From NCBI RefSeq assembly GCF_900156745.1, contig NZ_LT707065.1:2294001-2358000 (forward strand): DNA of 64,000 bases. Direction: 5' to 3'. Below, in pieces: positions 25,202 to 34,151 of the stretch. The notes below the pieces were generated by a model. That model ran no database searches and was not told the DNA's origin. It saw only the letters and a list, made by a program, of their open reading frames with translations. The position numbers were made by a program, and so were the translations under genes. Position 1 is the first letter of the stretch. Every line of letters starts with the position of its first letter. Source of the DNA: Achromobacter sp. MFA1 R4 (GTDB lineage: Bacteria > Pseudomonadota > Gammaproteobacteria > Burkholderiales > Burkholderiaceae_B).

Positions 25202-26248
25202 ATGCGCATCGTTCTGGTCACGGATGCCTGGCATCCGCAAGTCAACGGCGTCGTCCGCACCTGGACGACCATGCAGCAGATCCTCGGCGAATGGGGGCAC
25301 GAGCTGATCGTGGTCAGCCCCCAGGGCAGCCGGACCATTCCCGCGCCGTCCGAGCCCGACCTGCGGCTGTGCCTGCAGCCCGGCCGCCAGCTGCGCCGCA
25401 TCCTGGGCGACACCATTCCCGATGCGCTGCACATCGCGACGGAAGGCCCCTTGGGCCTGGCCGCGCGCCGGATGGCGCTGCGGCGGGGCTGGCGCTTCAC
25501 CACGTCCTTCCACACCATGTTCCCGGACTACCTGCAGGCGCGCATGGGCATTCCCGCCGCGCTGCCGTGGCGCTACCTGCGCTGGTTCCACCGGCCGTCG
25601 CAATGCGTGCTGGTGCCCACGCCCACGGTCCGCGACGTCCTGGTGCGGCGCGGGCTGCAGAACCTGCGCGTCTGGTCGCGCGGGGTCGATCCGCGCAAGT
25701 TCCAGCCCGGTCCCAGCCTGGCGTTCCAGGACCTGCCGCGGCCCGTCTGGCTGAGCGTGGGCCGCGTGGCCAAGGAAAAGAACCTGGACGCCTTCCTGTC
25801 CCTGGACCTGCCGGGCAGCAAGGTGGTGGTGGGCGCGGGGCCCGACGAGGCCCGCCTGAAAAAGCGCTTCCCGGACGCGGTGTTCCTGGGCATGCAGCAG
25901 GACGGCGCTTTGCCCGGCTTTTATGCAGGGGCCGACGTGTTCGTGTTTCCCAGCCTGACCGACACCTTCGGCCTGGTCATGCTGGAGGCCATGGCCTGCG
26001 GCACGCCCGTGGCGGCCTTTCGCAGCGAGGCGCCGCTGGCGGTGGTCGAGGAGGGCGTGACGGGGTTCCTGGACAACGACCTGGGACGCGCCTGCCGGAC
26101 GGCGCTGGCGCTGGACCGCGACGCCGTGCGCGCCCGGGCGCTGACGCGCAGCTGGGACTCGGTGGCGGCGGACCTGCTGGATTCACTGGTGCCGCTGACC
26201 CAGGGCGACCCGCAAGGCGCGGCGCGCGTTTGGGCTCCCACCCCCTGA
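25202..26248 (+). CDS. Glycosyltransferase family 4 protein
   Basis: A 348-residue GT-B glycosyltransferase. The N-terminal acceptor domain opens [20 protein letters not shown], typical of the MgtA/PimB-like subset that glycosylates lipids. The C-terminal nucleotide-sugar domain contains [26 protein letters not shown] and [18 protein letters not shown], the EX7E motif with Asp replacing the first Glu. It stands alone on the plus strand between DUF1289 and ahcY with a poor ribosome site (no clear AGGAG). Lipid or envelope glycan synthesis is the likely role; donor and acceptor are unknown. Confidence 0.85.
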   Translation: MRIVLVTDAWHPQVNGVVRTWTTMQQILGEWGHELIVVSPQGSRTIPAPSEPDLRLCLQPGRQLRRILGDTIPDALHIATEGPLGLAARRMALRRGWRFTTSFHTMFPDYLQARMGIPAALPWRYLRWFHRPSQCVLVPTPTVRDVLVRRGLQNLRVWSRGVDPRKFQPGPSLAFQDLPRPVWLSVGRVAKEKNLDAFLSLDLPGSKVVVGAGPDEARLKKRFPDAVFLGMQQDGALPGFYAGADVFVFPSLTDTFGLVMLEAMACGTPVAAFRSEAPLAVVEEGVTGFLDNDLGRACRTALALDRDAVRARALTRSWDSVAADLLDSLVPLTQGDPQGAARVWAPTP

Positions 26249-26296
26249 TACCGTCGGAAGCCCTGTTTTCGCTACCCCTGGCGCACGCCAACCTTG

Positions 26297-26302
26297 TACA
26301 AT
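26297..26302 (+). promoter_or_regulatory. Candidate -10 box of the ahcY transcript
   Basis: TACAAT seven bases before the first conserved riboswitch base, so transcription starting near 26309 would place the aptamer at the very 5-prime end. No convincing -35 element is visible. Confidence 0.45.
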
Positions 26303-26308
26303 GCCCGG

Positions 26309-26441
26309 CAATCCTGAGGAGCGTTGCGACGACCCTGCGGTCCCCCATGTGGCTTTCCCATGCGGACCCCGGCTCGCCAGGCTCAGGAATCCTTGTTCAA
26401 GCGCCGCGCCCCGCGCGTCGCTACAGCAACGGCGCTCACCT
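26309..26441 (+). ncRNA. S-adenosylhomocysteine (SAH) riboswitch
   Basis: The leader of ahcY contains the conserved SAH aptamer elements in order: GAGGAGCGTTGCGAC at 26316-26330, the GCCAGGCTCAGG segment at 26376-26387, and CAACGGCGCTCACC at 26427-26440. The last pairs with the first to close the main helix (GCGTTG with CAACGGCGC), and CCTGAG at 26313-26318 is complementary to CTCAGG at 26382-26387, which fits the pseudoknot. An optional GC-rich hairpin lies at about 26401-26424. In this class, SAH binding turns the downstream gene on, so AhcY is made when its substrate builds up. About 104 bases separate the aptamer from the ahcY start, where the expression platform must lie. Confidence 0.93.
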
Positions 26442-26544
26442 TTGTCGCGTATGGCGGGAAAGGCGAGCACTCGACTGTCGTGGTGTATTCGCGTTGTCCG
26501 GCCATATCGTGCGCCGTTCGATATTCACGTGGAGCCTACACACC

Positions 26545-27963
26545 ATGAACGCTGTGACCGATAAATCCTTCTCCGACTACCTCGTCGCCGACATGTCGCT
26601 GGCCGGCTGGGGCCGCCGCGAACTCGCCATCGCCGAAACCGAAATGCCCGGCCTGATGGCCATCCGCGAGGAATTCGCCGCGTCGCAGCCGCTCAAGGGC
26701 GCGCGCATCGCCGGCAGCCTGCACATGACCATCCAGACCGGCGTGCTGATCGAGACGCTGGTGGCGCTGGGCGCCGAAGTGCGCTGGGCCTCGTGCAACA
26801 TCTTCTCCACGCAGGACCACGCCGCCGCCGCCATCGCCGCGTCCGGCACGCCGGTCTTCGCCGTCAAGGGTGAAACCCTGGAAGAGTACTGGCAGTACAC
26901 CCACAAGATCTTCGAATGGCCCAATGGCCAGAACGCCAACATGATCCTCGACGACGGCGGCGACGCCACGTTGATGCTGCACCTGGGCACCAAGGCCGAA
27001 AAGGACATCTCGGTCCTGGCCAACCCGGGCAGCGAAGAAGAGCGCGTCCTGTTCGCCGCCATCAAGGAAACCCTCAAGCGCGATCCCAAGTGGTACTCGA
27101 CCCGCCTGGCGCTGATCAAGGGCGTGACCGAAGAAACCACGACCGGCGTGCATCGCCTCTACCAGATGTCGCAGAAGGGCGAGCTGGCGTTTGCCGCCAT
27201 CAACGTGAACGACTCGGTCACCAAGTCCAAGTTCGACAACCTGTACGGCTGCCGTGAATCGCTGGTGGACGGCATCAAGCGCGCCACCGACGTGATGGTC
27301 GCCGGCAAGATCGCCGTCGTGGCCGGCTACGGCGACGTGGGCAAGGGCTGCGCCCAGGCGCTGGTCGCGCTGCGTGCCCAGGTGTGGGTCACCGAAATCG
27401 ATCCGATCTGCGCGCTGCAAGCCGCCATGGAAGGCTTCAAGGTCGTGACCATGGAAGAAGCCGCCGCCCACGGCGACATCTTCGTCACCGCCACCGGCAA
27501 CTACCATGTGATCACCCGCGAGCACATGAACGCCATGAAGGACCAGGCCATCGTCTGCAACATCGGCCACTTCGACAACGAAATCGACGTCGCCAGCCTG
27601 GCCGATTGCCAGTGGGAAGAGATCAAGCCGCAGGTCGACCACGTCATCTTCCCGGACGGCAAGCGCATCATCCTGCTGGCCCAGGGCCGTCTCGTGAACC
27701 TGGGTTGCGCCACCGGCCACCCCTCGTTCGTGATGTCGTCCTCGTTCGCCAACCAGACGATCGCCCAGATCGAACTGTTCACGCGCAACGACGCCTACCA
27801 GTCCGGCCAGGTCTACGTGCTGCCCAAGCACCTGGACGAGAAGGTCGCGCGCTTGCACCTGAAGAAGCTGGGCGTGAAGCTCACGACCCTGCGCCAGGAT
27901 CAGGCCGACTACATCAGCGTGCCGGTCGAAGGCCCCTACAAGCCTAACCACTACCGCTATTGA
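26545..27963 (+). CDS. ahcY: S-adenosylhomocysteine hydrolase (adenosylhomocysteinase)
   Basis: Splits S-adenosylhomocysteine into adenosine and homocysteine, using bound NAD. The 472-residue protein carries NAD-site [10 protein letters not shown] (near residue 260), the substrate-domain motifs [14 protein letters not shown] and [13 protein letters not shown], and the C-terminal tail KPNHYRY that reaches into the neighbouring subunit. It contains the roughly 40-residue insertion typical of bacterial AhcY (about 150-190). ATG at 26545 has GGAG ten bases upstream. The SAH riboswitch controls it. Together with metK and metF it supplies and regenerates methyl groups. Confidence 0.97.
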   Translation: MNAVTDKSFSDYLVADMSLAGWGRRELAIAETEMPGLMAIREEFAASQPLKGARIAGSLHMTIQTGVLIETLVALGAEVRWASCNIFSTQDHAAAAIAASGTPVFAVKGETLEEYWQYTHKIFEWPNGQNANMILDDGGDATLMLHLGTKAEKDISVLANPGSEEERVLFAAIKETLKRDPKWYSTRLALIKGVTEETTTGVHRLYQMSQKGELAFAAINVNDSVTKSKFDNLYGCRESLVDGIKRATDVMVAGKIAVVAGYGDVGKGCAQALVALRAQVWVTEIDPICALQAAMEGFKVVTMEEAAAHGDIFVTATGNYHVITREHMNAMKDQAIVCNIGHFDNEIDVASLADCQWEEIKPQVDHVIFPDGKRIILLAQGRLVNLGCATGHPSFVMSSSFANQTIAQIELFTRNDAYQSGQVYVLPKHLDEKVARLHLKKLGVKLTTLRQDQADYISVPVEGPYKPNHYRY

Positions 27964-28083
27964 TCGATGTAGCACAATAGGGAAATGCCGCGCCATGTCG
28001 GCGCGGGTTTTCCGGTCCGCGGGGCACGCCCGTCCTTGCCTGTTGGCGACGGGTCCGCGGAGCGTCAATACAGGAGTTCGAAC

Positions 28084-28422
28084 ATGGTGACACTGATACT
28101 CGTCTGGATCCTGAACGCAGTGGCCCTGCTGGCCGTTGCCTACCTGCTGCCGGGCATCACGGTGGCCAGCTTCGGGTCGGCGCTCATCGCCGCGCTGGTG
28201 CTGGGGCTGGTGAACATGCTGGTCAAGCCGGTCCTGGTGCTGCTGACGCTGCCCATCACGATTGTCACCCTGGGTCTGTTCCTCATCGTCATCAATGCCT
28301 TGTTGTTCTGGTTCGTGGGCTCCGTGCTCAAGGGCTTCCAGGTCAACGGGTTCTGGTGGGCCGTGGGCGGCGCAGTCCTGTACAGCATCATTTCCGGCCT
28401 CCTGACCAAACTCATCCCCTGA
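28084..28422 (+). CDS. Phage-holin superfamily IV-like small membrane protein (COG1950/YvlD type)
   Basis: A 112-residue, almost entirely hydrophobic protein with four predicted membrane helices and a conserved NMLVKPVLVLLTLPITIVTLGLF segment (short: VKPVLVLLTLPIT). It matches the family named after mycobacteriophage holins (PF04020), but family members are widespread chromosomal genes and there is no lysis cassette or phage gene here. CAGGAG lies eight bases before the ATG. Lying between ahcY and metF in a common betaproteobacterial order, it is probably co-transcribed with ahcY. Function unknown. Confidence 0.82.
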   Translation: MVTLILVWILNAVALLAVAYLLPGITVASFGSALIAALVLGLVNMLVKPVLVLLTLPITIVTLGLFLIVINALLFWFVGSVLKGFQVNGFWWAVGGAVLYSIISGLLTKLIP

Positions 28423-28436
28423 TGGGACCCACCCCC

Positions 28437-28513
28437 GAAGCGCTTCGCGCTTCCCCCTCAAGGGGGCGTGCCTGCGGACCGGCAAAGCCGGCTCCGCGGC
28501 ACCCCGAGGGGTG
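28437..28513. repeat. Intergenic cluster of four short hairpins
   Basis: Four perfect stem-loops in 77 bases: GAAGCGC-TTC-GCGCTTC (28437-28453), CCCCC-TCAA-GGGGG (28453-28466), CCGGC-AAA-GCCGG (28479-28491) and CACCCC-GA-GGGGTG (28500-28513). The arrangement looks like a dispersed intergenic element of the type frequent in this bacterial group and may end or stabilise the ahcY-holin transcript. Confidence 0.7.
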
Positions 28514-28556
28514 AGACGCCTGTTGCTTGCGGCGCGTAGCGTCATCGATTACTGAT

Positions 28557-29399
28557 ATGTCCGAATCCAACTCTCCCGCTTTCAGCCTGGAATTCTTCCC
28601 CCCGCGCGACCTGGCCGGTCAAGAGCGGCTGGTGCGCGCGGCCAAGCAGATGCTGGCCATCCAGCCCAAGTACGTCAGCGTGACGTTCGGCGCGGGCGGT
28701 TCCACGCGCGCCGGCACGGCGGACGCCGTGCGCACGCTGCGCAACCTGGGCTGCGACGCGGCGCCGCACCTGTCGTGCGTGGGCGCGTCGCGCCAGGACC
28801 TGCGCGACATCCTTCAGGCCTACAAGAACGAAGGTGTGCGGCGCGTGGTGGCGCTGCGCGGCGACCTGCCTTCGGGCATGGGCGGCGACGCCGGCGAACT
28901 GCGCTACGCCAACGAACTGGTGTCGTTCATCCGCGAGGAAACCGGCGACTGGTTCCACATCGAAGTGGCGGCCTATCCCGAGATGCATCCGCAGGCGACC
29001 AACCCTTCGGCCGACCTGACGCATTTCGTGGCCAAGGTGAAGGCCGGCGCCAACGCCGCCATCACGCAGTATTTCTTCAACGCCGACGCCTATTTCGACT
29101 TCGTCGACCGGGCGCGGGCCAAGGGCGTGGACGTGCCGATCGTGCCGGGCATCATGCCCATCACGAACCACACGCAACTGCTGCGCTTCTCGGAAATGTG
29201 CGGCGCGGAAGTGCCGCGCTGGATCCGCCTGCGCCTGGCCGAATTCGGCGACGACAAGGCGTCCATCCGCGCGTTCGGCGTGGACGTCGTGACCGAGCTG
29301 TGCCAGACGCTGCTGGACAACGGCGCGCCGGGCCTGCACTTCTACACCCTGAACCACGCCGAGGCGCCGCTGGCGATCTGGAAGGAACTGTCGGTGTAA
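28557..29399 (+). CDS. metF: 5,10-methylenetetrahydrofolate reductase
   Basis: FAD enzyme that reduces methylene-THF to methyl-THF for methionine synthesis. The 280-residue TIM-barrel protein starts MSESNSPAFSLEFFPPRD; the Glu in LEFFPPR is the conserved catalytic acid, and ALRGDLP holds the FAD/folate-site Asp. The start at 28557 gives the common N terminus; an upstream in-frame codon at 28527 falls in the hairpin region and is not conserved-looking. No clear ribosome site is visible. It follows ahcY and the small membrane protein and ends at a strong terminator. Confidence 0.95.
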   Translation: MSESNSPAFSLEFFPPRDLAGQERLVRAAKQMLAIQPKYVSVTFGAGGSTRAGTADAVRTLRNLGCDAAPHLSCVGASRQDLRDILQAYKNEGVRRVVALRGDLPSGMGGDAGELRYANELVSFIREETGDWFHIEVAAYPEMHPQATNPSADLTHFVAKVKAGANAAITQYFFNADAYFDFVDRARAKGVDVPIVPGIMPITNHTQLLRFSEMCGAEVPRWIRLRLAEFGDDKASIRAFGVDVVTELCQTLLDNGAPGLHFYTLNHAEAPLAIWKELSV

Positions 29400-29448
29400 A
29401 GGGCGGCGGCGTTCGGCGCCGCACACCGCATACCGCAAGCAGAAATGG

Positions 29449-29481
29449 CAAGGCCGGCGACGTCGCCGGCCTTGTTTTTTT
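29449..29481 (+). terminator. Rho-independent terminator after metF
   Basis: Twelve-base-pair stem CAAGGCCGGCGA / TCGCCGGCCTTG with a two-base loop, followed by seven T (29475-29481). It stands between metF and the convergent Bug gene. Confidence 0.93.
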
Positions 29482-29492
29482 GCGCGTGAAAC

Positions 29493-30491
29493 TCAGTCGG
29501 CGTACACGCCCGCCTTGCGGATGACACCGCCCCATTTGTCGACTTCGGATTGGAGCCACGTCTGCAGGCCCTGCGGCGTCTGCTTGGACTCGGGCACGAT
29601 CTCGGCGCCCAGCTCGGCCATCTTCTGCGTGAAGGCCGGGTCCTTGAGCGCGGCGCGCAGCGCGGCATTGAACTTGTCGATGGCCTCGGGGGGCGTGCCC
29701 TTGGGCGCATAGACGCCGTGCCACACCTTGACCTCGAAGTCCTTCAGGCCGCCTTCCCGCAGCGTGGGCACGTCGGGCAGGGCCTTGATGCGTTCCTGCG
29801 TGGTGACGCCGTAGAGCTTGACGCGCTCGGCCTTGATCTGGGGGATGGTCTGCGTGGTCTGGTCGCACAGCACGTCCACCTGTCCGCCCAGCAGGGCGGT
29901 CATGGCGGGGGCGGTGCCGGCGTAGGGCACGGTCGTGAACTGCACGCCCAGCGACTCCTGCAGCAGCATGCCGCAAAGCTGGGACACGGCGCCCAGGCCC
30001 GCGTTGGCCAGGTTGATCTTGTTGCCGTTGTCCTTGGCGTACTTGATGAAGGCCGCCATGCCGTCGGCCGGCAGGTCCTTGCGGCCCAGCAGGGTCATGG
30101 GCACGTCCGCGACCTGGCCGACATAGGCAAAATCGGTCAGCGGGTTGAACGGCAGCTTGCGGTACAGCGCAGGCGCGGTCGCCATGCCGTTGTGGTGGAT
30201 CAGGAAGGTGTAGCCGTCCGGCGCGGCGCGCGCCACGTGTTGCGAAGCCAGCGTGCCGCCCGCGCCGGTGCGGTTTTCGATGACGATGCTCTGGCCCAGC
30301 GTCTTGGCCATGGACGCGCCCAGGCTGCGGGCCACGACGTCGGTCGGACCGCCGGCCGCAAACGGCACCACCAGGGAAATCGGATGATTCGGGTAGGCCC
30401 CTTGCGCGCTGGCGTTGCCAACAGCCAGGCAGGACAGGGCCAGCATGGGCCAGGCTGCGCGCTTGAACGCGCGCGCGTATCGGTGGGACAT
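29493..30491 (-). CDS. Bug family tripartite tricarboxylate transporter substrate-binding protein
   Basis: A 332-residue periplasmic binding protein with a signal peptide ending near residue 30 (NASAQG) and the family opening YPNHPISLVVPFAAGGPTDVVARSL. The ligand-loop motif VPYAGTAPAMTALLGGQVDVL and C-terminal GVYAPKGTPPEAIDKFNAAL are standard. The ATG at 30491 has an AAGGAGCG ribosome site. No membrane subunits are adjacent. It lies downstream of the LacI regulator gene on the same strand, 211 bases away, so it may belong to that regulator's group and supply a carboxylate to the 31982-39243 operon. Confidence 0.92.
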   Translation of the reverse strand: MSHRYARAFKRAAWPMLALSCLAVGNASAQGAYPNHPISLVVPFAAGGPTDVVARSLGASMAKTLGQSIVIENRTGAGGTLASQHVARAAPDGYTFLIHHNGMATAPALYRKLPFNPLTDFAYVGQVADVPMTLLGRKDLPADGMAAFIKYAKDNGNKINLANAGLGAVSQLCGMLLQESLGVQFTTVPYAGTAPAMTALLGGQVDVLCDQTTQTIPQIKAERVKLYGVTTQERIKALPDVPTLREGGLKDFEVKVWHGVYAPKGTPPEAIDKFNAALRAALKDPAFTQKMAELGAEIVPESKQTPQGLQTWLQSEVDKWGGVIRKAGVYAD

Positions 30492-30702
30492 GTCTCGCTC
30501 CTTGTGGTCTTTTCGGCCCGCGATGCCGCGCAGGGCGGGCAGGCATCAGCAGTGTGGCGCGAGACGGGCGAGGAGGGGAATTCGCGGTTTCGCAAGCCGG
30601 GCTTCGGCGCGCGGAAAGGCGGGTTTACGCGGACTTGCCCACAGAAGCGCTACAAATCGTGCATGTAGGGCCCGGGCTGGGTCCTTGCCCGGTCCTCGGC
30701 CA

Positions 30703-31755
30703 TCACGGCTCGGGAATGTTTTCCCGGAAGATCACCTGCAGCCGCGGCAGGTAGCTGGGTTCGGGCGCGCCCTTCACGGCGGCCACCAGCAGTTTGACGA
30801 TCTCGCGCGCCTCGACGCGCGGGTTCTGGTCGATCACGGCGTCCATGGTGCGATCGAGCAGCAGGCGGCGCGTGGCTTCGGTGAGGTCGTGGCCCACGAA
30901 GACAATGCGTGGGGCGAAGGCGCCCTGACTTGAGCGCGCCTCGGCCGGCCGCGCCTCAGCCGGCCGCGCCTCTTTCAGCGCCCGCGCGATGCCCTGATTG
31001 CCGGCGCCGATGTTGTAGATCGCGTGCGGAGGATCTTTGCGCAGCAGATCCTGGGTGACGGCAAAGGCGCGGTCGCGGTCGTCGCCGATCTCCAGGATGT
31101 GGGCGATGCGCAGGTGCGGAAACTCTTCGCTCAGCAGCGAGCGAAAACCCATCTCCCGCTCTTCGTGGCCGCGATAGGCCAATGACCCCACGAACACCGC
31201 GACCTTGCGTTCGGTGTGCTGCGGCAGAAACCGGCCCAGCAACAGCGCGGCCAGGCGGCCCGCGGCGCGGTTGTCGATGCCCACGTACCCCAGGCGCGCC
31301 GAAATCGGAATGTCCGACACCAGGGTGCTCACATGCACGCCGCTGTCGCGCAGCGCCATGATGGCGTCGCGCACTTGGGGATGGTCCAGCCCGACCAGGC
31401 CAACGGCCTGCGTCTGCTCGCGCAGCTCATAGAGCTTTTTCGCGAGCTTATTGGCGTCGAATCCCTCGATCAGATGCAGGCGGGCCTGCACGTCTGGGCG
31501 GGCGGCGGCTTCTTCGAGCAGGTGCCGGCCCAACGCGGTCATGAAGCTGTTGGTGCCGGCGGGCAAAACGAAATCGACCCGCACGTCCTGCCGGGTGGCA
31601 TCGGCGCCCTGGACGAAGTAGCCCAGGCGGTTGGCAATCGCCAGCACGCGGTCGCGCGTCTTGCCGCGCACGCCGTCGCGGTCGTTCAGCACCCGGTCCA
31701 CGGTGGCGGTGGACATGCCGGCTTCTCGGGCAATGAGGGAAATGGTGGGGCGCAT
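30703..31755 (-). CDS. LacI family transcriptional regulator
   Basis: A 350-residue LacI-type regulator: N-terminal helix-turn-helix TISLIAREAGMSTATVDRVLND and hinge, then a sugar-binding type I periplasmic-fold domain. Start chosen at the ATG (MRPTIS) that places the HTH at the usual position; six residues upstream is another ATG. The region around residues 262-276 holds a small repeat, AEARP twice, from a 15-base DNA repeat, in a surface loop. Divergent from the seven-gene operon that starts at 31982, with a long inverted repeat in between; sugar or sugar-derived effector likely. Confidence 0.9.
   Translation of the reverse strand: MRPTISLIAREAGMSTATVDRVLNDRDGVRGKTRDRVLAIANRLGYFVQGADATRQDVRVDFVLPAGTNSFMTALGRHLLEEAAARPDVQARLHLIEGFDANKLAKKLYELREQTQAVGLVGLDHPQVRDAIMALRDSGVHVSTLVSDIPISARLGYVGIDNRAAGRLAALLLGRFLPQHTERKVAVFVGSLAYRGHEEREMGFRSLLSEEFPHLRIAHILEIGDDRDRAFAVTQDLLRKDPPHAIYNIGAGNQGIARALKEARPAEARPAEARSSQGAFAPRIVFVGHDLTEATRRLLLDRTMDAVIDQNPRVEAREIVKLLVAAVKGAPEPSYLPRLQVIFRENIPEP
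30936..30972. repeat. 15-base direct repeat inside the LacI gene
   Basis: GCGCCTCGGCCGGCC, then GCGCCTCAGCCGGCC, then a partial GCGCCTC. It encodes the AEARP-AEARP stretch of the regulator and lies where LacI proteins have a loop. Slippage here would add or remove five residues without shifting the frame. Confidence 0.8.
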
Positions 31756-31888
31756 GCGGGAACAGGCTCGCAAGACACCATCAGGGCGATGGCAGCGCGG
31801 CCATCATAAACCATCATTTGCAATCATTCAGGATCAAAAAGGTAACGCCGCCGTCCTATGACCGCCAATCGCCTTTACCCCTGATTGT

Positions 31889-31922
31889 TTTGATGTGATT
31901 ATCGCGGCTCAATTACATCAAA
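31889..31922. promoter_or_regulatory. Candidate operator upstream of the seven-gene catabolic operon
   Basis: Inverted repeat with 12-base arms, TTTGATGTGATT and AATTACATCAAA (11 of 12 match), ten-base spacer ATCGCGGCTC. It lies 60-93 bases before the Gfo/Idh/MocA start and 134-167 bases from the LacI regulator start. The AT-rich patch in a GC-rich genome and symmetry point to a LacI-type or other dimer-binding site. Confidence 0.7.
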
Positions 31923-31981
31923 CACCGCACGGCAGGATGCCAGGCAGTCGACAGTGCATACCGAGCCGGCAGGAGGAGCAC

Positions 31982-33073
31982 ATGTCGCACCCTACCCTGG
32001 TGCCCGACCCACCCGTCCGGGAACGGCGCTTTCGCATCGGCTGCATCGGCGCCGGCATGATCATGGCCGAGTGCCATCTGGCGGCTTACCAGCAGGCCGG
32101 CTTCACGGTGGCGGCGATTGCGTCGCGCACCCGCGGCAAGGCGGCCCAGGTCGCCGAACGCTACGGCATCCCGCGTGTGCATGACGATCCTCTGGCCCTG
32201 ATCGCCGATCCGCAGATCGAGATCGTGGACATCGCGTATCCGCCCGACCAGCAGCCCGCGCTGATTCGCGCCGCATTGGCCGCCCCGCATGTGCGCGGCG
32301 TGCTGGCGCAGAAGCCCCTGGCCCTCTCGCTGGATGAAGCCCGCGCCTTGCGCGACGAGGCGCGGGCCGCCGGCAAGATCCTGTCGGTCAACCAGAACAT
32401 GCGCTACGACCAATCGATGCGCGCGCTCAAGCAGCTGCTCGACCAGGGCGTGCTGGGCACGCCGGTGTTCGCGCAGATCGACATGCACGCGATCCCGCAC
32501 TGGCAGGACTTCTTGCGCGGCTATGACCGGCTGACGCTCTCGAACATGAGCGTGCATCACCTCGATGTCCTGCGCTATCTGTTTGGCGAGCCCACCGAGA
32601 TCACCAGCATCACCCGCCCGGATCCGCGCACCGAGTTCGCGCATCAGGATGGGCTGGTGACGACCACGCTGCGCTTTGGCAACGGCCTGCTCGCGCTGTC
32701 GCTCGAAGATGTGTGGTCGGGCCCGCGGGCCGAGGGATACCCCGACGACCAGCACATCCGCTGGCGCGTGGAAGGCACCGAGGGCGTCGCGCGCGGCACC
32801 ATCGGCTGGCCCACCGGCGAGCCGTCGACCCTGAGCTACGCCTCGCGCGCGGCCCAGGGCCATACCGACGGGCGCTGGGTGACGCCCACGTGGGACACGA
32901 TGTGGTTTCCGCATGCCTTCATCGGCGTGATGGAGCAGTTGCAGTACGCGCTGGCCAGCGGCACCGAGCCTGCGTTGAGCGTGACCGACAACGTACGCAC
33001 GATGGCGCTGGTCGAGGCCGCGTATACGTCCATCGCCGAAGGCCGCACGGTACGGCTGCCGGCAGTCGAATAA
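31982..33073 (+). CDS. Gfo/Idh/MocA family NAD(P)-dependent oxidoreductase
   Basis: A 363-residue sugar- or cyclitol-oxidising enzyme of the Gfo/Idh/MocA family. The Rossmann motif GCIGAGMIMAECH is near residue 20, and the usual EKP motif is changed to AQKPL (Gln for Glu, catalytic Lys kept) at about 107-110. The C-terminal alpha/beta domain has a conserved NMSVHHLDVLRYLFGEP stretch with the catalytic His region. GGAGGAG precedes the ATG at 31982. First gene of the operon; such enzymes oxidise a hydroxyl (often C3) of sugars or glycosides and commonly work with the TIM-barrel isomerase type encoded next. Confidence 0.88.
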   Translation: MSHPTLVPDPPVRERRFRIGCIGAGMIMAECHLAAYQQAGFTVAAIASRTRGKAAQVAERYGIPRVHDDPLALIADPQIEIVDIAYPPDQQPALIRAALAAPHVRGVLAQKPLALSLDEARALRDEARAAGKILSVNQNMRYDQSMRALKQLLDQGVLGTPVFAQIDMHAIPHWQDFLRGYDRLTLSNMSVHHLDVLRYLFGEPTEITSITRPDPRTEFAHQDGLVTTTLRFGNGLLALSLEDVWSGPRAEGYPDDQHIRWRVEGTEGVARGTIGWPTGEPSTLSYASRAAQGHTDGRWVTPTWDTMWFPHAFIGVMEQLQYALASGTEPALSVTDNVRTMALVEAAYTSIAEGRTVRLPAVE

Positions 33074-33105
33074 CCAGATCGATAAAACAGACGGAGACAA
33101 CCATC

Positions 33106-34020
33106 ATGATCCAGACCGGAATCTTCTCGGGCTACTTTCCCTATGAGCTGGAGCGCACGGCCAAGGTGATTCGCTCGCACGGCTTTAACACCGTGCAGCT
33201 GGACCTGCATTTCAAGGACATGGAGCTTGGCCCGGGGCAGCTGACCGCGCAGAAATGCACGCAGATCCGCGACACCTTCCGCAATTACGACCTGCCGGTC
33301 TCCTGCATCTCGGCCTATACCAACATCGTGCATCCCGACCCCGCCGAGCGCCAACGCCGCAACGGTTACCTCAAAGAGATCCTCACCCACGCGCGCCAGT
33401 TGGGGTCGCCCTACGTGATCTCGGAAACCGGCACGTTCGCCACCGACAGCGACTGGGTGCATCACCCCAGGAACAAGACCGAGGAAGGCTGGGACCAGTG
33501 CCGCGCGGTGATCGCCGAGCTGTCGCAACATGCCTATGACCATGGCGCGGTGTTCCTGCTTGAGACCTACGTGAACAACGTGGTGGGATCGGTCGAGGAA
33601 ACGCTGCGCATGTTCGCCGAAGTGGATCACCCGGGCCTGGGCCTCCTGATGGATCCGACGAACTACTTCGAAGCGCACAACATCGACCAGATGGACCGCA
33701 CGCTCAACCAAGTGTTCGACGCGCTCTCCGACAAGATCTGCATCGCGCATGCCAAGGACGTGAAACGTTCGGGCGATGACAAGTCCGAAAAGCACAGCGA
33801 CATCGGTGACGAGGGCGCGGCCGAAAGCCATACCTTCCGCGGGGTGGGCGAGATCGAGTTGCCGGCGCCGGGCCTGGGCGCGCTCAATTACGACCTGTAT
33901 CTGCAGCGCCTGGCAAAGAAGCACCCCAACATTCCCATCATCATCGAACACCTGACCGAAGACGACGTGCCGCGCGCCAAGCGGTTCCTCGACGAGCGGC
34001 TGCGCGCGAACGGCCTGTAG
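33106..34020 (+). CDS. Sugar phosphate isomerase/epimerase-like TIM-barrel protein
   Basis: A 304-residue xylose-isomerase-like TIM barrel (AP endonuclease 2 superfamily). The metal-binding residues of the family are visible in order: SETGT, LLETYVNN, MDPTNYFEAH, IAHAKDV and IIIEHLTEDD. The family includes epimerases, isomerases, dehydratases and 3-keto-glycoside lyases, so reaction type cannot be fixed. It follows the oxidoreductase by 32 bases with GGAGA before the ATG. Gfo/Idh/MocA plus TIM-barrel pairs often act in oxidise-then-cleave routes on glycosides or cyclitols. Confidence 0.85.
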   Translation: MIQTGIFSGYFPYELERTAKVIRSHGFNTVQLDLHFKDMELGPGQLTAQKCTQIRDTFRNYDLPVSCISAYTNIVHPDPAERQRRNGYLKEILTHARQLGSPYVISETGTFATDSDWVHHPRNKTEEGWDQCRAVIAELSQHAYDHGAVFLLETYVNNVVGSVEETLRMFAEVDHPGLGLLMDPTNYFEAHNIDQMDRTLNQVFDALSDKICIAHAKDVKRSGDDKSEKHSDIGDEGAAESHTFRGVGEIELPAPGLGALNYDLYLQRLAKKHPNIPIIIEHLTEDDVPRAKRFLDERLRANGL

Positions 34021-34151
34021 GCCGGCGCCGCACGCGATTGCACGCGCACCGCGAAGCCGTCATCGAACACGGCCCGCGGCGCGCCTCTCGAACACGATTC
34101 TGAACACCGACACCGGCGGACGCGCGCCCGCGCCTGCGCCAGGGAGAACTC

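Noticed and set aside
26249-26544. Extension of the ahcY reading frame upstream to 25291
   Set aside because: The open frame runs through the glycosyltransferase gene and the riboswitch; the conserved AhcY N terminus starts at 26545.
28084-28422. Phage holin or prophage remnant
   Set aside because: The fold family is named after holins but the gene is in a housekeeping context (ahcY-metF) with no endolysin, integrase or phage structural gene nearby.
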